From JAGQPD01 sp020426865 (GTDB taxonomy: Bacteria > Planctomycetota > Planctomycetia > Pirellulales > Pirellulaceae): a stretch of 64,000 nucleotides of DNA. A program made the translations under genes and the position numbers. Positions 1 to 8,933 of this stretch are shown here, piece by piece (position 1 is the stretch's first letter; every line of letters begins with the position of its first letter). The notes below the pieces were generated by a model. The model was not told where the DNA came from. It did no database searches and was given only the letters and a program-made list of their open reading frames with translations. The DNA lies in the NCBI GenBank assembly GCA_041399065.1, contig JAWKTN010000001.1, positions 806,001-870,000 of the forward strand, written 5' to 3'.

Positions 1-1203
1 CAGAAAGGCGATCAACACCGACGTGGGCCAGAACCAATGGCTCCCAATCAGCGGGCACGTCATATTATTGGCGCACGCCGTCACCAAGACACCGATTGCC
101 GTACGACTCATGGGCAAATCGAGCGACAGGGCATGAAGTGACCGGTACCCGATCAGGCCTACCGCGCAGGCGAAGATGGCGATTCCGACCGACCCGGTGT
201 TTACAGCTACCGAAACAAACCCGTTGTGGCTGCTGTTGGTGTATCGCCCTTCCTTTTCATAGCCATATTTTTCGCCGACGGGAAACCCTTTGCCGATGAT
301 CGGATTCTGCATGAAGACTGTAAGGTGCTCGCGCCACACGCGTGTCCGGCCGTGAAACGAGACAATCTGCTCCTCTGACTTCCCCGGAAACATCATGTGT
401 TTGATGTCGTCTACGGCCAGCATGGCCAGCAAACCCATCAACGTTCCCAGCACGAGGGCGTTGCTGGTGAAGCGTCCAATGTTCTTCCCGGCCGCCAGCA
501 CGATCGCCATGCCAAACGTCGCCGCCACGATCGACCCCGCACTGGTTCCCAGTGCGAGGATCAACATGAAACCCAACCACCCGACCAGTGCAAACGACCG
601 TGAGATCCCCTGGGGACGATCGATCATCATCCCGAAACAGAACACCGTTCCAATCCCCGCTGCCGCCGGGAAGTCATTGCTGTGCAGTTGACTCAAGCTC
701 AGGCCAAATCGTCCGATGTACCACGCCATCCCCATCAGTGACGACAGGAATGCAAACCAGAAGAACAATTTACATGCCTGATGTCGCGTCGGAATGACGG
801 CAAACAACATCGCCATGGCACTGATTACCACGAGCATCTCGCCCGCTCGAAACACCGAATATAGGAAGCTATTGGACCACAGGCTACTGATCACGCAAAA
901 GCCATAGTATGCGACCAGACCGGTCAGTGTCCCACGAAACAATCGTCGCAATGTGGCGCCACCCGCCGGGTGCGTCATAATTGTCAACCCAACGGCGAAC
1001 ACGATGATGATCACCACCAATGCCGAATCGTCGACCGTGTCGAAAGCCGATGGATCGCGTTTGCGTTTAAATAGAGCGGAACGACATACGTGAGCCAGCA
1101 GCAACAACGAGAGCCAATACACGACGCCCTGCAGCCGAGTGTACGCCATTTCCGCGTATTGCGCGTACGATCGCGGTTCAGCTTCCGTCTTTAGGGCTGT
1201 CAT
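1..1203 (-). CDS. O-antigen ligase / polymerase family protein (Wzy_C), 3' end cut by window
   Basis: This minus-strand frame opens at the ATG at 1203 and stays open to the window edge, so the C-terminus is missing. It starts MTALKTEAEPRSYAQYAEMA and then alternates hydrophobic segments as a polytopic membrane protein. Near residues 300-350 it carries the ligase/polymerase signature region: NPIIGKGF followed by SSHNGFVSVAVNTGSVG, matching the Wzy_C pattern of a conserved Gly-Phe turn and a His-Asn pair in the large periplasmic loop. Family members move undecaprenyl-linked glycans onto an acceptor or polymerise repeat units at the outer face of the inner membrane. The start codon overlaps the stop of the upstream gene (ATGA), so it is translationally coupled as the distal gene of the polysaccharide operon. 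Ligase and Wzy polymerase cannot be told apart by sequence alone. Confidence 0.8.
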   Translation of the reverse strand, partial: MTALKTEAEPRSYAQYAEMAYTRLQGVVYWLSLLLLAHVCRSALFKRKRDPSAFDTVDDSALVVIIIVFAVGLTIMTHPAGGATLRRLFRGTLTGLVAYYGFCVISSLWSNSFLYSVFRAGEMLVVISAMAMLFAVIPTRHQACKLFFWFAFLSSLMGMAWYIGRFGLSLSQLHSNDFPAAAGIGTVFCFGMMIDRPQGISRSFALVGWLGFMLILALGTSAGSIVAATFGMAIVLAAGKNIGRFTSNALVLGTLMGLLAMLAVDDIKHMMFPGKSEEQIVSFHGRTRVWREHLTVFMQNPIIGKGFPVGEKYGYEKEGRYTNSSHNGFVSVAVNTGSVGIAIFACAVGLIGYRSLHALSLDLPMSRTAIGVLVTACANNMTCPLIGSHWFWPTSVLIAFL

Positions 1204-3185
1204 GGCAATCCTCCCACCAACTGTGGCGACACACCGCGGTCTTTCTGGTCGGCCGTCGGCATTTCTGATTTACATCGCTCGACCCGACACAATTGCCATC
1301 CCTCGCTTGACGACTCGGCCACCACTTGGAGTTTTCCCGAACGCAGCAACGCTTCAACGTATTGGGGCGCATCCCCCACATTGAAGAGAACGTATGCAAT
1401 ATTCCAGTCACCGAGTTTTTCGGGACGCCCCCGATGCAGTCCGTCAAGCACCTCCCATAACTGTCGTTCACGAGCGGGATTGTAACTTAACGTAAAACTG
1501 AAGTAGTTCGGCACCGACGCCCCCGATTCCTTGATCGACGTCGTAAAATCGCCATAATTGTCGCGCAGAAATCGGTACAATCGCGGAAAATCCCCTTCGC
1601 TCCATTCGTAATATCCGTCCAATCGCTTGGTAACTAACACCACCTGAGCGTCAATGGGGATGTCGCGAATGAGCGTTTGCCGAAGTTCGCTTCGCGCATC
1701 GACCGACGCAAGATACTGCTGCTGCTCATCGTCCCATACGCCATGCATCCAATTCAACCCCGTCTCGCTGCACACCAGCACCAGAAGTGCCACCGCGAAC
1801 GCTCGTCCCCAGCCGACCTTCAGAATCGAACGCGTTGCACGATCCCAACACCAACCGATCAAGATCCAAGACGCCAAAACACCAAAGTAATTGAATTTGC
1901 TGAAGTCATTCCAGACGGACCGCTGCAGTGACAATAGCAGTGGCAATGGATACAACACGAGGCAGGCGGCCAGTGTCACGAGCATCCCATGGTCGAGCTC
2001 GAACAATCGCCAGCGTCGCATCCACACCTGCCGAATCGCCAGCCACACACCGACGACTCCGACTGGGGCCATCAACAACAGGTATCCTGCAATGAATACC
2101 AGATAGTTCTTTATTCCGTAACTGGTGATCGACAGATGAAAACCATCGCGACCGTAGTCGGCCCCCCGGGCGAAGACTCCGCCCATCCGTGTCACTAACA
2201 GGACACATGCGACAATGACAACTCCCGTCACTACGGCTCGAACTGCCACTTGCAGCCACGACGTCGACCGTCCCATGCTGGCCAATCCCAGGATTCCAAT
2301 GGTCAGTAGCAGTAGCGGAACTGAGGTCCCATTGGCCACCGGGAGGATCACGACCAACGGCAGGAGGAACAGGCTCCAGCGTAATGTAGTCAGTCCTCCG
2401 CGGGCGTGGGTTGTCGCAAGGCTGTAGATCAGCAATAGAAAAAACGTGTAGCCGAAGATCCAGCCGTGATTCTGGAAGATCGGCAACGATCCTGCACCGC
2501 TACGCCAAAAGCTGCGGTGCACCAGATGGGGGAGGACCAGAAACCCGCCGCCGCCGAAGAACAACACGAGCGTCAGGATGCGTGACGTCGGGCGCAGCGA
2601 CCATTGTTGACCAAGTCCCAGCAATAACAATCCCGTTGCCGCCACGGCATAGGCAGTCAGGAAGTCCACCCCCAGCGGCATCGACACTTCCGTGGCAGCA
2701 CACATCGATCCCAGCAACACCCCAAAACCGTAATGGTACTTCGCCTCAACTTCCGGGAACGCGAAGACGCTGGGAGGACATTTGCCACGGGCTACCTGTC
2801 CCGCGTAATTGAAATGCACAATGTCGTCGTAGCCGATGGTACGCAGACCGAACACGAGGTACATCAGCACGATGACGGCAAGCACGACTAGTTCGTGTAC
2901 GGAAGTATTTTCTCCTTCATGGTCACGTTCCGTTGCACGAACGTCACCCGGAATTCGACGAATCACTTCGCCAGCGACGGCCGAGAGTAATACCGCGATG
3001 GCCATCGCCAACCAGGGATTGGCCGGTATCACGTACCGCGCGACTAGCACGTACCAGAAGAGACCGAGCGACATTGCAGCACCAATCCGCGGTACGGCGC
3101 TCCAATACCGCCAAGCGCGAACGTGGCCCACACCGCAGGCGGTGATTCCGCAGAGGAACAAAAACGACAATGCCAGTTCGTACAT
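1200..3185 (-). CDS. Large polytopic membrane protein, possible GT-C type glycosyltransferase
   Basis: A protein of about 660 residues with roughly 12 hydrophobic segments in its first 500 residues and a soluble C-terminal domain. I recognise no named family with certainty. The layout of many helices, an early acidic loop (GYDDIVHFNYAGQVARG) and a C-terminal soluble part resembles GT-C fold glycosyltransferases, which use lipid-phosphate sugars on the outer face of the membrane; this is inference. The preferred start is the ATG at 3185, one base after the TAG of the upstream sulfotransferase. An ATG at 3212 or a TTG at 3266 would lengthen it into an overlap. No clear Shine-Dalgarno is visible. 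Its 3' end overlaps the ligase start by 4 bases, so it belongs to the same operon. Confidence 0.7.
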   Translation of the reverse strand: MYELALSFLFLCGITACGVGHVRAWRYWSAVPRIGAAMSLGLFWYVLVARYVIPANPWLAMAIAVLLSAVAGEVIRRIPGDVRATERDHEGENTSVHELVVLAVIVLMYLVFGLRTIGYDDIVHFNYAGQVARGKCPPSVFAFPEVEAKYHYGFGVLLGSMCAATEVSMPLGVDFLTAYAVAATGLLLLGLGQQWSLRPTSRILTLVLFFGGGGFLVLPHLVHRSFWRSGAGSLPIFQNHGWIFGYTFFLLLIYSLATTHARGGLTTLRWSLFLLPLVVILPVANGTSVPLLLLTIGILGLASMGRSTSWLQVAVRAVVTGVVIVACVLLVTRMGGVFARGADYGRDGFHLSITSYGIKNYLVFIAGYLLLMAPVGVVGVWLAIRQVWMRRWRLFELDHGMLVTLAACLVLYPLPLLLSLQRSVWNDFSKFNYFGVLASWILIGWCWDRATRSILKVGWGRAFAVALLVLVCSETGLNWMHGVWDDEQQQYLASVDARSELRQTLIRDIPIDAQVVLVTKRLDGYYEWSEGDFPRLYRFLRDNYGDFTTSIKESGASVPNYFSFTLSYNPARERQLWEVLDGLHRGRPEKLGDWNIAYVLFNVGDAPQYVEALLRSGKLQVVAESSSEGWQLCRVERCKSEMPTADQKDRGVSPQLVGGLP

Positions 3186-3186
3186 A

Positions 3187-3990
3187 CTATCTTGCTGGGG
3201 TTGCTCGACCATCTTCGATGCAAGAAAGCGGCGGCACGCGCCCCCACGCCGAAAGATCGCGACCAAGGATCGCTTCCAATTCCCGGTTCGCGTCTGTAAA
3301 TTGATTCACTACGAATTCCGCGGTAGCGCTGGAAATCGACATGCCGTCTGGCTCGTGAGCGTTCATCCTGATATCACCCGACGACCATCCGTCAGCTCGC
3401 AGATGAAGAAATCTGGCCAAATCGTCCCGTACTGCCGCGGGATCGTCTCGAAGATCGTCATGCAGTAGCAGCAACAACTGCTGGCGCTCGAATCGCTCGC
3501 AGAACGGCCCAAGCATCTCCGCGTAGTGGCCGCGACGCAGATAGGCAAAGGGGTGCGCCGACAAGTGCGGGAAGCTCGTGTTGGCCAAACGTTGCGGTTC
3601 CGTGCGTATCGCGGTGTCGAAGTCCAGAGTCTCCAGCCCGTGAGCGCGAGAGAACCGATAATTCGAAATGGCACGTTCCAGCGGGTGCCGCAGAATAAAG
3701 ATCAAGCGAGCTTGCGGTTGCCAACGGAAGATGTTCTCCGCCGCCTCTGCCACCTCCAGATAACTCGTCGACTTTTCCCCTACCGCCGTGACATCTGCTG
3801 CAGCGTGGGCGAGCGACTGATCGATCCGGGCGGCGAGTGCTGGGGCTTCGTGCTTATCGTGCAGGAAAAACTTCGGCTCGGGGCGCAGCGGTTGGCAAAG
3901 ACATACGTCCGCATGCCGCGCCAGCATGGTGGCAATCGTCGTTGATCCGCAACGTTGCCCACCTCCGATGATAAAATCGAGCCTTCTCAT
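3187..3990 (-). CDS. PAPS-dependent sulfotransferase domain protein
   Basis: A 267-residue protein. The N-terminus MRRLDFIIGGGQRCGSTTIA has the 5'-phosphosulfate binding loop of sulfotransferases (hydrophobic strand, then G.qrcGST). The 3'-phosphate binding segment is LIFILRHPLERAISNYRFSR, about residues 105-125, with the conserved Arg and Ser. The fold transfers sulfate from PAPS to a hydroxyl or amine of a glycan or lipid. The start at 3990 was chosen because it begins directly before the PSB strand and lies 17 bases after the previous stop; the frame is open further upstream without similarity. It is one of two sulfotransferases in this cluster, implying a sulfated polysaccharide. The acceptor cannot be told from sequence. 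Confidence 0.85.
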   Translation of the reverse strand: MRRLDFIIGGGQRCGSTTIATMLARHADVCLCQPLRPEPKFFLHDKHEAPALAARIDQSLAHAAADVTAVGEKSTSYLEVAEAAENIFRWQPQARLIFILRHPLERAISNYRFSRAHGLETLDFDTAIRTEPQRLANTSFPHLSAHPFAYLRRGHYAEMLGPFCERFERQQLLLLLHDDLRDDPAAVRDDLARFLHLRADGWSSGDIRMNAHEPDGMSISSATAEFVVNQFTDANRELEAILGRDLSAWGRVPPLSCIEDGRATPAR

Positions 3991-4006
3991 GGCTTCTCGC
4001 GGCGCC

Positions 4007-4999
4007 TTACAATTTTTTCCGGATGCGGTACGCCTTTCGGCCTGAAACGTCGTTGACAACGCGGACCAGATATTCACTGACCGCGGCCAGGATCATCAAC
4101 GTAATTCCGTGATAGAACGACAACATCACCACCAAAGTCGGCCAGCCAGGCGTCGCTGAGGCAACAAAGAAGCTGCGGATCAGGTAATACATCCCCAGCA
4201 CAAAGGAGCCGGCCGCAGTGATGCCACCAATCGTACACAGCAATCGAAGCGGAAACGCGGAGTAGTTAAACACTATTCGCCACACCAGCCGCGCAATCAC
4301 TCGCCAGTTGTAGTTCGAATCGCCGACGGCGCGAGCGTGATGGGCGACCGGTGCATTGGCAAACGTCTTGCCACACATCAGAAGTAAGCCGGGAATGTAG
4401 GGGAACGTGGTATGAAACGAGCAGACGGCATCCACAACTTCTCGCCGAATGATGCGATAGTTCGTCAGCGTCAGTTCTCTGGGCTTGTTGAACAGTTTGT
4501 AATTGAGCCAACCGATCAGCTTCGATCCGGCACGTCGAACCGGGCTGTGGATTTTCTGGTGAAACTTGCCGAAAACGACATCATGCCCTTCGTCCGCCTT
4601 GCGAATCAGGGCAGACATCTCTTCGGGCGGGTTCTGCAGATCGTCATCCATCGTAATGACGAAATCGCCAGTCGCGGTCTGCAAGCCGCAAAACACGGCG
4701 CTGTGTTGGCCGTAATTGCGCAACAAATCGACGATAACCAGATTTTGATGCTGTCGATTCAGTTGTTCAAGCACTTCCCAGCTGTTGTCGGGGCTTCCGT
4801 CGTTGACCAAGACAATTTCGTACTTCAACCGGTGATGCAGAAAGAACTGCTCCAGGCGTTCGATCAACGTGGGAAGCATTGGTGCCGATCGGTACACGGG
4901 GATCACGACGGAGTACTTCGCATCGCGCGGCCCTAGTCGTTCAGGCGTTGCTGATGCGTCGCGATCAGAAGCCGTGGTCAGCGAATTGTCGTGTGTCAT
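4007..4999 (-). CDS. Family 2 glycosyltransferase, DPM1/GtrB-like with two C-terminal TM helices
   Basis: A 330-residue protein. After a short leader it begins the GT-A fold with KYSVVIPVYRSAPML, followed by VLVNDGSPDNSWEVL, the nucleotide-binding acidic motif, and ITMDDDLQNPPEEM, the DXD-type metal site. The conserved LTNYRIIRREVVDAV and the two hydrophobic helices near residues 240-300 are typical of the polyprenyl-phosphate glycosyltransferases GtrB/ArnC/DPM1. These charge undecaprenyl phosphate with a sugar for use on the outside of the membrane. The ATG at 4999 overlaps the stop of the aminotransferase gene (ATGA), which decides the start. A lipid-phosphate sugar made here could feed the GT-C-like membrane protein two genes downstream (inference). 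Confidence 0.88.
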   Translation of the reverse strand: MTHDNSLTTASDRDASATPERLGPRDAKYSVVIPVYRSAPMLPTLIERLEQFFLHHRLKYEIVLVNDGSPDNSWEVLEQLNRQHQNLVIVDLLRNYGQHSAVFCGLQTATGDFVITMDDDLQNPPEEMSALIRKADEGHDVVFGKFHQKIHSPVRRAGSKLIGWLNYKLFNKPRELTLTNYRIIRREVVDAVCSFHTTFPYIPGLLLMCGKTFANAPVAHHARAVGDSNYNWRVIARLVWRIVFNYSAFPLRLLCTIGGITAAGSFVLGMYYLIRSFFVASATPGWPTLVVMLSFYHGITLMILAAVSEYLVRVVNDVSGRKAYRIRKKL

Positions 5000-6168
5000 G
5001 TGCATGAATGAAAGAACTGTCGCATGGTCGCGACGACGTACTCTTGATCTTCCGGTTGCAGGTCGTCGAAAAATGGCAAACGCACCAATTGCGAACTTAC
5101 CGATTCGGTGACCGGGAAATCTCCTCGCTGGTAGCCAAACGAGGCTCCAACGGGTGACACGTGCAATGGCACGTAATGAAACGTAGCTTGCACGCCATGA
5201 TCCCGCAGGAATTGAATGAGTTTCGCCCGACAAAAGCCTTGATTAATCAATACGTAGAATAGGTGGTAGTTGCTGGAACAGTCCGTCGGTATGCTGGGCA
5301 ATCTGAGGAATCGGTCGTCGACAAGCGGCTGCAGCAGTTGGCGATACCGGGCATCCAGCCGTTCGCGCCGATTATTCACATTATCCATTTGTTCCAATTG
5401 CGCCAACAAAAACGCGGAGCTGATCTCGCTTGGCACATAGGACGACCCGATATCGACCCACGTATACTTTTCCACTTGCCCGAGTTCAAATTGTCGGCGG
5501 TTGGTCCCTTTTTCGCGAATGATGTGGGCTCGATCAATGAGTGCCTCATCGTTAACACACAAAGCTCCACCTTCACCGCAGACGAAGTTTTTCGTTGTAT
5601 GAAAGCTGTAGGCGGCCAATTGGCCGAGGGAGCCGAGGAAGTGTCCGCGCCATTGCGCATTGACGCCCTGGGCCGCGTCCTCAATCACCATCAATCCATG
5701 TCGACGGGCCACGCGACGAATGTTCTCCATATCGCAGGACACACCCGCGTAGTGGACCGGCACGATTGCCTTGGTCTTGGCAGTGATCGCCGCTTCGATC
5801 CGATCGACGTCGATGTTGAGCGTTTTCGGGCAGATGTCGACGAACGCCGGCCTGGCGCCCAATCGCACGAAGGCACTGGCCGTGGAAACGAAGGTAAAGG
5901 ACGGCATGACCACTTCATCGCCCGGACCGACTCCGGCAAGAATCGCCGCCATTTCCAGCGACGCGGTGCAGGAGGGGGTCAGCAATACGCACGGGATATC
6001 AAATGACTCCTCCAGCAACTGCGAGCAGCGTTTGGTGAAATGACCGTCGCTGGAGATTTGCCCGTTGGAAATAACTTCCGTTACGTATTCCAACTCCGTC
6101 CCCACAATATGCGGACGAAAAAACGGCACTTCGCGGATGGCTTTTACTGTCACGACGGGCTCCCACAC
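4996..6168 (-). CDS. wecE: DegT/DnrJ/EryC1/StrS aminotransferase, WecE-type (dTDP-4-amino-4,6-dideoxygalactose transaminase)
   Basis: A 390-residue PLP enzyme. The N-terminal half closely follows E. coli WecE from memory: VGTELEYVTEVISNGQI, LLTPSCTASLEMAAILAG, GDEVVMPSFTFVSTASAFV and PVHYAGVSCDMENI. The catalytic Schiff-base lysine is in SFHTTKNFVCGEGGAL (about residue 188). Such enzymes convert dTDP-4-keto-6-deoxyglucose into dTDP-Fuc4N using glutamate. The frame begins with a GTG at 6168, about 14 codons before the conserved N-terminus. The genes for making dTDP-4-keto-6-deoxyglucose are not in the window. The product would be an amino-sugar donor for the glycosyltransferases of this cluster. 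Substrate specificity is inferred from similarity only. Confidence 0.88.
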   Translation of the reverse strand: MWEPVVTVKAIREVPFFRPHIVGTELEYVTEVISNGQISSDGHFTKRCSQLLEESFDIPCVLLTPSCTASLEMAAILAGVGPGDEVVMPSFTFVSTASAFVRLGARPAFVDICPKTLNIDVDRIEAAITAKTKAIVPVHYAGVSCDMENIRRVARRHGLMVIEDAAQGVNAQWRGHFLGSLGQLAAYSFHTTKNFVCGEGGALCVNDEALIDRAHIIREKGTNRRQFELGQVEKYTWVDIGSSYVPSEISSAFLLAQLEQMDNVNNRRERLDARYRQLLQPLVDDRFLRLPSIPTDCSSNYHLFYVLINQGFCRAKLIQFLRDHGVQATFHYVPLHVSPVGASFGYQRGDFPVTESVSSQLVRLPFFDDLQPEDQEYVVATMRQFFHSCT

Positions 6169-6226
6169 AATCTACGATGCTTGTTCATTGATGCCACATC
6201 TACGCGTCAACACAGTCGGGCCGTCG

Positions 6227-7009
6227 TCAATCGAGGCGTTTTGCCACACAGACGACTTCGGCACGTCTGGACCAATACGAATTCAACCAGCAGCACACAT
6301 CAAACGCCGCTCGTCCGAATGCCCGATAGACTCCAAACAAACGGGGACTCCAGGCGCGATGATGCACCGTTACCGACTGGCAATCCAACCCGGCCGCGTG
6401 TACCAAATTCCCCAAGTTCATGGGGCTCCACGTGTACAAGTGATAGTCCGGATCACGTTCCCGCCACACTCGGTTTTTGACCGATCGGCAATCGTCATAC
6501 GGAGTGACAATCACAAGCTGCCCACCAGGACGGAGGATCCGACGAATCAGGCACAACGCATCGAGAGGTCGCGGTACGTGTTCCAAGCAGTGATTGGAGA
6601 TCACGATATCGGCACTCTCGTTTGGTACGTCCTCCAGCACGTCATACTGCCGCACACGAATCCCTTCTTTCTCAGCTAACTCCGCACAACGCTTTCGCGC
6701 CGCCGGATTGACCTCGATACCGGTTCGGCTTTTTGCCGGTAACCGGCGCAACGCCAGTCCGTGGGCACTGCCGAAGTCGACCAGATCACGAGCCTCGGAG
6801 CAGAATGGACGGAAATAGTCCAACTGCAACAGCCGACCAAATTCCATCGCGTCGCCAAACTTTTCGCGAAAGTACTGCGTACCTCGTTCGCCTCGGTAAA
6901 AATCGACGGGCGACTCCGACGCTTGTTCCGTGATCGGACCGCTACCCGGATTCATTTCGTCTGCCACTATTGTGTTAGTTTCCATCGGAAGATTCTTGCC
7001 TGTATTCAT
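6227..7009 (-). CDS. Class I SAM-dependent methyltransferase
   Basis: About 260 residues. The Rossmann SAM-binding motif I is degenerate but readable as LVDFGSAHGLALRRL (about residues 70-84). It is followed by GIEVNPAARKRC (motif II acidic residue), ADIVISNHCLEHVPRPLDAL (motif IV) and LRPGGQLVIVTPYDD (motif V). This order is that of Methyltransf_11/Methyltransf_23 enzymes. In a polysaccharide cluster the likely role is O- or N-methylation of a sugar residue or intermediate. Candidate starts are ATGs at 7018, 7009 and 6985; none has a strong Shine-Dalgarno, so the start is uncertain. It lies 58 bases upstream of the aminotransferase start. Confidence 0.85.
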   Translation of the reverse strand: MNTGKNLPMETNTIVADEMNPGSGPITEQASESPVDFYRGERGTQYFREKFGDAMEFGRLLQLDYFRPFCSEARDLVDFGSAHGLALRRLPAKSRTGIEVNPAARKRCAELAEKEGIRVRQYDVLEDVPNESADIVISNHCLEHVPRPLDALCLIRRILRPGGQLVIVTPYDDCRSVKNRVWRERDPDYHLYTWSPMNLGNLVHAAGLDCQSVTVHHRAWSPRLFGVYRAFGRAAFDVCCWLNSYWSRRAEVVCVAKRLD

Positions 7010-7092
7010 TGAGCGCATTCTTTGTGCGTATGTGCGATTTTCCCTTGTTTCACGTACTTGCCAAACGCGACCCTCGATTGCCGCAGCTAAGA

Positions 7093-8118
7093 TCACCCTC
7101 GCAGCTTCGCCAGGCGACTCATGCTCATCGATTTCACATTCTCTCGCACACGCACCAAATGACTGGTGAGTAGCTTTCCGGGAGTCCCCCACCAACGTCC
7201 GAATTGAACCAATCGAACAAACCAATTGTCCGGCATCTCCGTGCCATAGTGGCTGATGATTTCCCAAGCTCCCCGCTGATCGCCCGAGAGCATAAGCGTC
7301 TGCGCGAAGTTGGCAGCCACGCGTCCGCGCACGCGACGGAACCCCGGCCATTGCTGGCTGGTCAACCGCGGCACAACTCGAGATTGCCACACCTCTACCG
7401 TAGGACACAGTTTGCGGCGGAGTTGATATTTTTCCAGCCAGCTGCGCTCCGTAACGGCCGACATGGGCTCCCCTACCCACAACGGCTCCGGGATCAATCC
7501 CCACTTGCCGCATGTCCCCAGCATTGCCCAATACTCGAGATCTTGGCTGATTCGCAGGTCTGGTCGTTGCAGCCCCACTTCATCAACGGCCGATCGTCGC
7601 AACAGTACGGTACCGGTGCGGACGTGGTCGTGGTCGGCCCAGAACTGGAAAAAATCGTCCAACACGTACGAACCGCCGATTCCTAATTGTTGGCAGGTTC
7701 GATCGTTTGGCCACTGTTGTTCGGGCTGTCCCCATTTTCGCACCAACCGCCCGGTACTCACGGCGATCGCGTCGGCGTGCTGTTCCAAGAACTCCGTACA
7801 GCGGCGGTTGAATTCGGGCTGCCAATAATCGTCGGCATCGAGGAATGCGATGTACCGTCCCGCCGCAACTTGAAGCCCGACATTTCGTGCCGCCCCCTGC
7901 CCCTGGTTCTCCTGCCGCCGGTACGTCACGGCACTGCCGAACTCCGCAACCACATCCTGTGTATTGTCAATGGATCCGTCGTCGATAACCTGGATCTCGC
8001 CAACCGGCAGAGACTGAGACACAACGGACTCGACGCAGCGACGCAAGGATGTGGCACTGTTATATGTCGGGATGATCACCGATGTTCCCGTACGACACGC
8101 TGTTGGCTGCTTTACCAT
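7093..8118 (-). CDS. Family 2 glycosyltransferase
   Basis: A 341-residue GT2 enzyme. TSVIIPTYNSATSLRRCVES opens the GT-A fold, followed by EIQVIDDGSIDNTQDV (nucleotide-binding motif) and RYIAFLDADDYW (DXD metal site), all within the first 110 residues. RISQDLEYWAMLG near residue 200 supplies the acidic catalytic-base region. No membrane segment is visible, so it probably acts at the cytoplasmic face on a lipid-linked intermediate. The ATG overlaps the TAA of the upstream deacetylase by 7 bases, showing coupling. Donor and acceptor sugars cannot be read from sequence. Confidence 0.88.
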   Translation of the reverse strand: MVKQPTACRTGTSVIIPTYNSATSLRRCVESVVSQSLPVGEIQVIDDGSIDNTQDVVAEFGSAVTYRRQENQGQGAARNVGLQVAAGRYIAFLDADDYWQPEFNRRCTEFLEQHADAIAVSTGRLVRKWGQPEQQWPNDRTCQQLGIGGSYVLDDFFQFWADHDHVRTGTVLLRRSAVDEVGLQRPDLRISQDLEYWAMLGTCGKWGLIPEPLWVGEPMSAVTERSWLEKYQLRRKLCPTVEVWQSRVVPRLTSQQWPGFRRVRGRVAANFAQTLMLSGDQRGAWEIISHYGTEMPDNWFVRLVQFGRWWGTPGKLLTSHLVRVRENVKSMSMSRLAKLRG

Positions 8119-8933
8119 CGCGACACCTTTGCCGCTGACGGCCCCTTATCGGCGGCGACACGTTCAAGACGGTCCGGAATTAACGAGGAGACCACGTCCG
8201 CCAATGGCCGATTCGCCTCGGCGTCCCACAATTGACCACCGGGGCCTGGCACCGGATGCACGGCAACCTCGATCACTCCCCGTAGCCGCATCCGCCGACT
8301 TAGCAGGTTCGGCACGGACCCCATTTCATCGGACCGGGCCAGGTTGGCGTGTCGCAGGCGGCGGTTGTAAAAGTGCTTGAATGCGCGAGTCGCCATGCTG
8401 GACGAGGCCGACAGGTTGCCGTTAATGCGGACCATCGACACGCGGCATCGTTGCGCCGCTTCGATCACGACGTCACCGACGGGCCAGGAAGTGTGATAAT
8501 GGTGGTGCGAATCCAAATGCATGGGATCAATGCCAGCCGCCTGACACGTTTGAATCTGACAGATTATTTCCTGCAGTAGCACATTCCGTTCTGAAGCAGA
8601 CAACCGCCATGCCCGCCGCAAACGCCGTGTGTGGAAGCGTCCCGCTGCATCGCAAAAGCGATGACACGAGCGAATAGGGAGACTCAGTGGTTCGCCGTCG
8701 TCCAACGTGATGTGGACGCCCAATCGACCGGCCAGCCGCGCCGGCAGCGTCAACTCGCATGCATGTTCAAACCCCTCTTGGTTGGGCATGATACTGGCCG
8801 AATCGATCCACCCCTCATGAAATGCCTGCACGATCGCGGCATTGACCGATTCGTTCATGCCAAAATCGTCGGCATTGACAATCCAGGAAGGACCCGGTTG
8901 TGATTCCGTGCTGTGGGGAGTCGCTCTCTTCAC
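8112..8933 (-). CDS. YdjC/ChbG family carbohydrate deacetylase
   Basis: A 273-residue protein with the YdjC hallmark SWIVNADDFGMNESVNAAI near the N-terminus, holding the metal-binding Asp pair. The later metal-ligand region is HLDSHHHYHTSWP (about residues 140-152), and a His-containing strand, EVAVHPVP, follows near the end. Family members such as ChbG remove acetyl groups from diacetylchitobiose. Here, inside a polysaccharide locus, deacetylation of a GlcNAc- or ManNAc-type residue is plausible, which would expose an amine or change charge (inference). Translation begins with GTG at 8933, immediately after the TAG of the flippase gene. Confidence 0.87.
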   Translation of the reverse strand: MKRATPHSTESQPGPSWIVNADDFGMNESVNAAIVQAFHEGWIDSASIMPNQEGFEHACELTLPARLAGRLGVHITLDDGEPLSLPIRSCHRFCDAAGRFHTRRLRRAWRLSASERNVLLQEIICQIQTCQAAGIDPMHLDSHHHYHTSWPVGDVVIEAAQRCRVSMVRINGNLSASSSMATRAFKHFYNRRLRHANLARSDEMGSVPNLLSRRMRLRGVIEVAVHPVPGPGGQLWDAEANRPLADVVSSLIPDRLERVAADKGPSAAKVSRW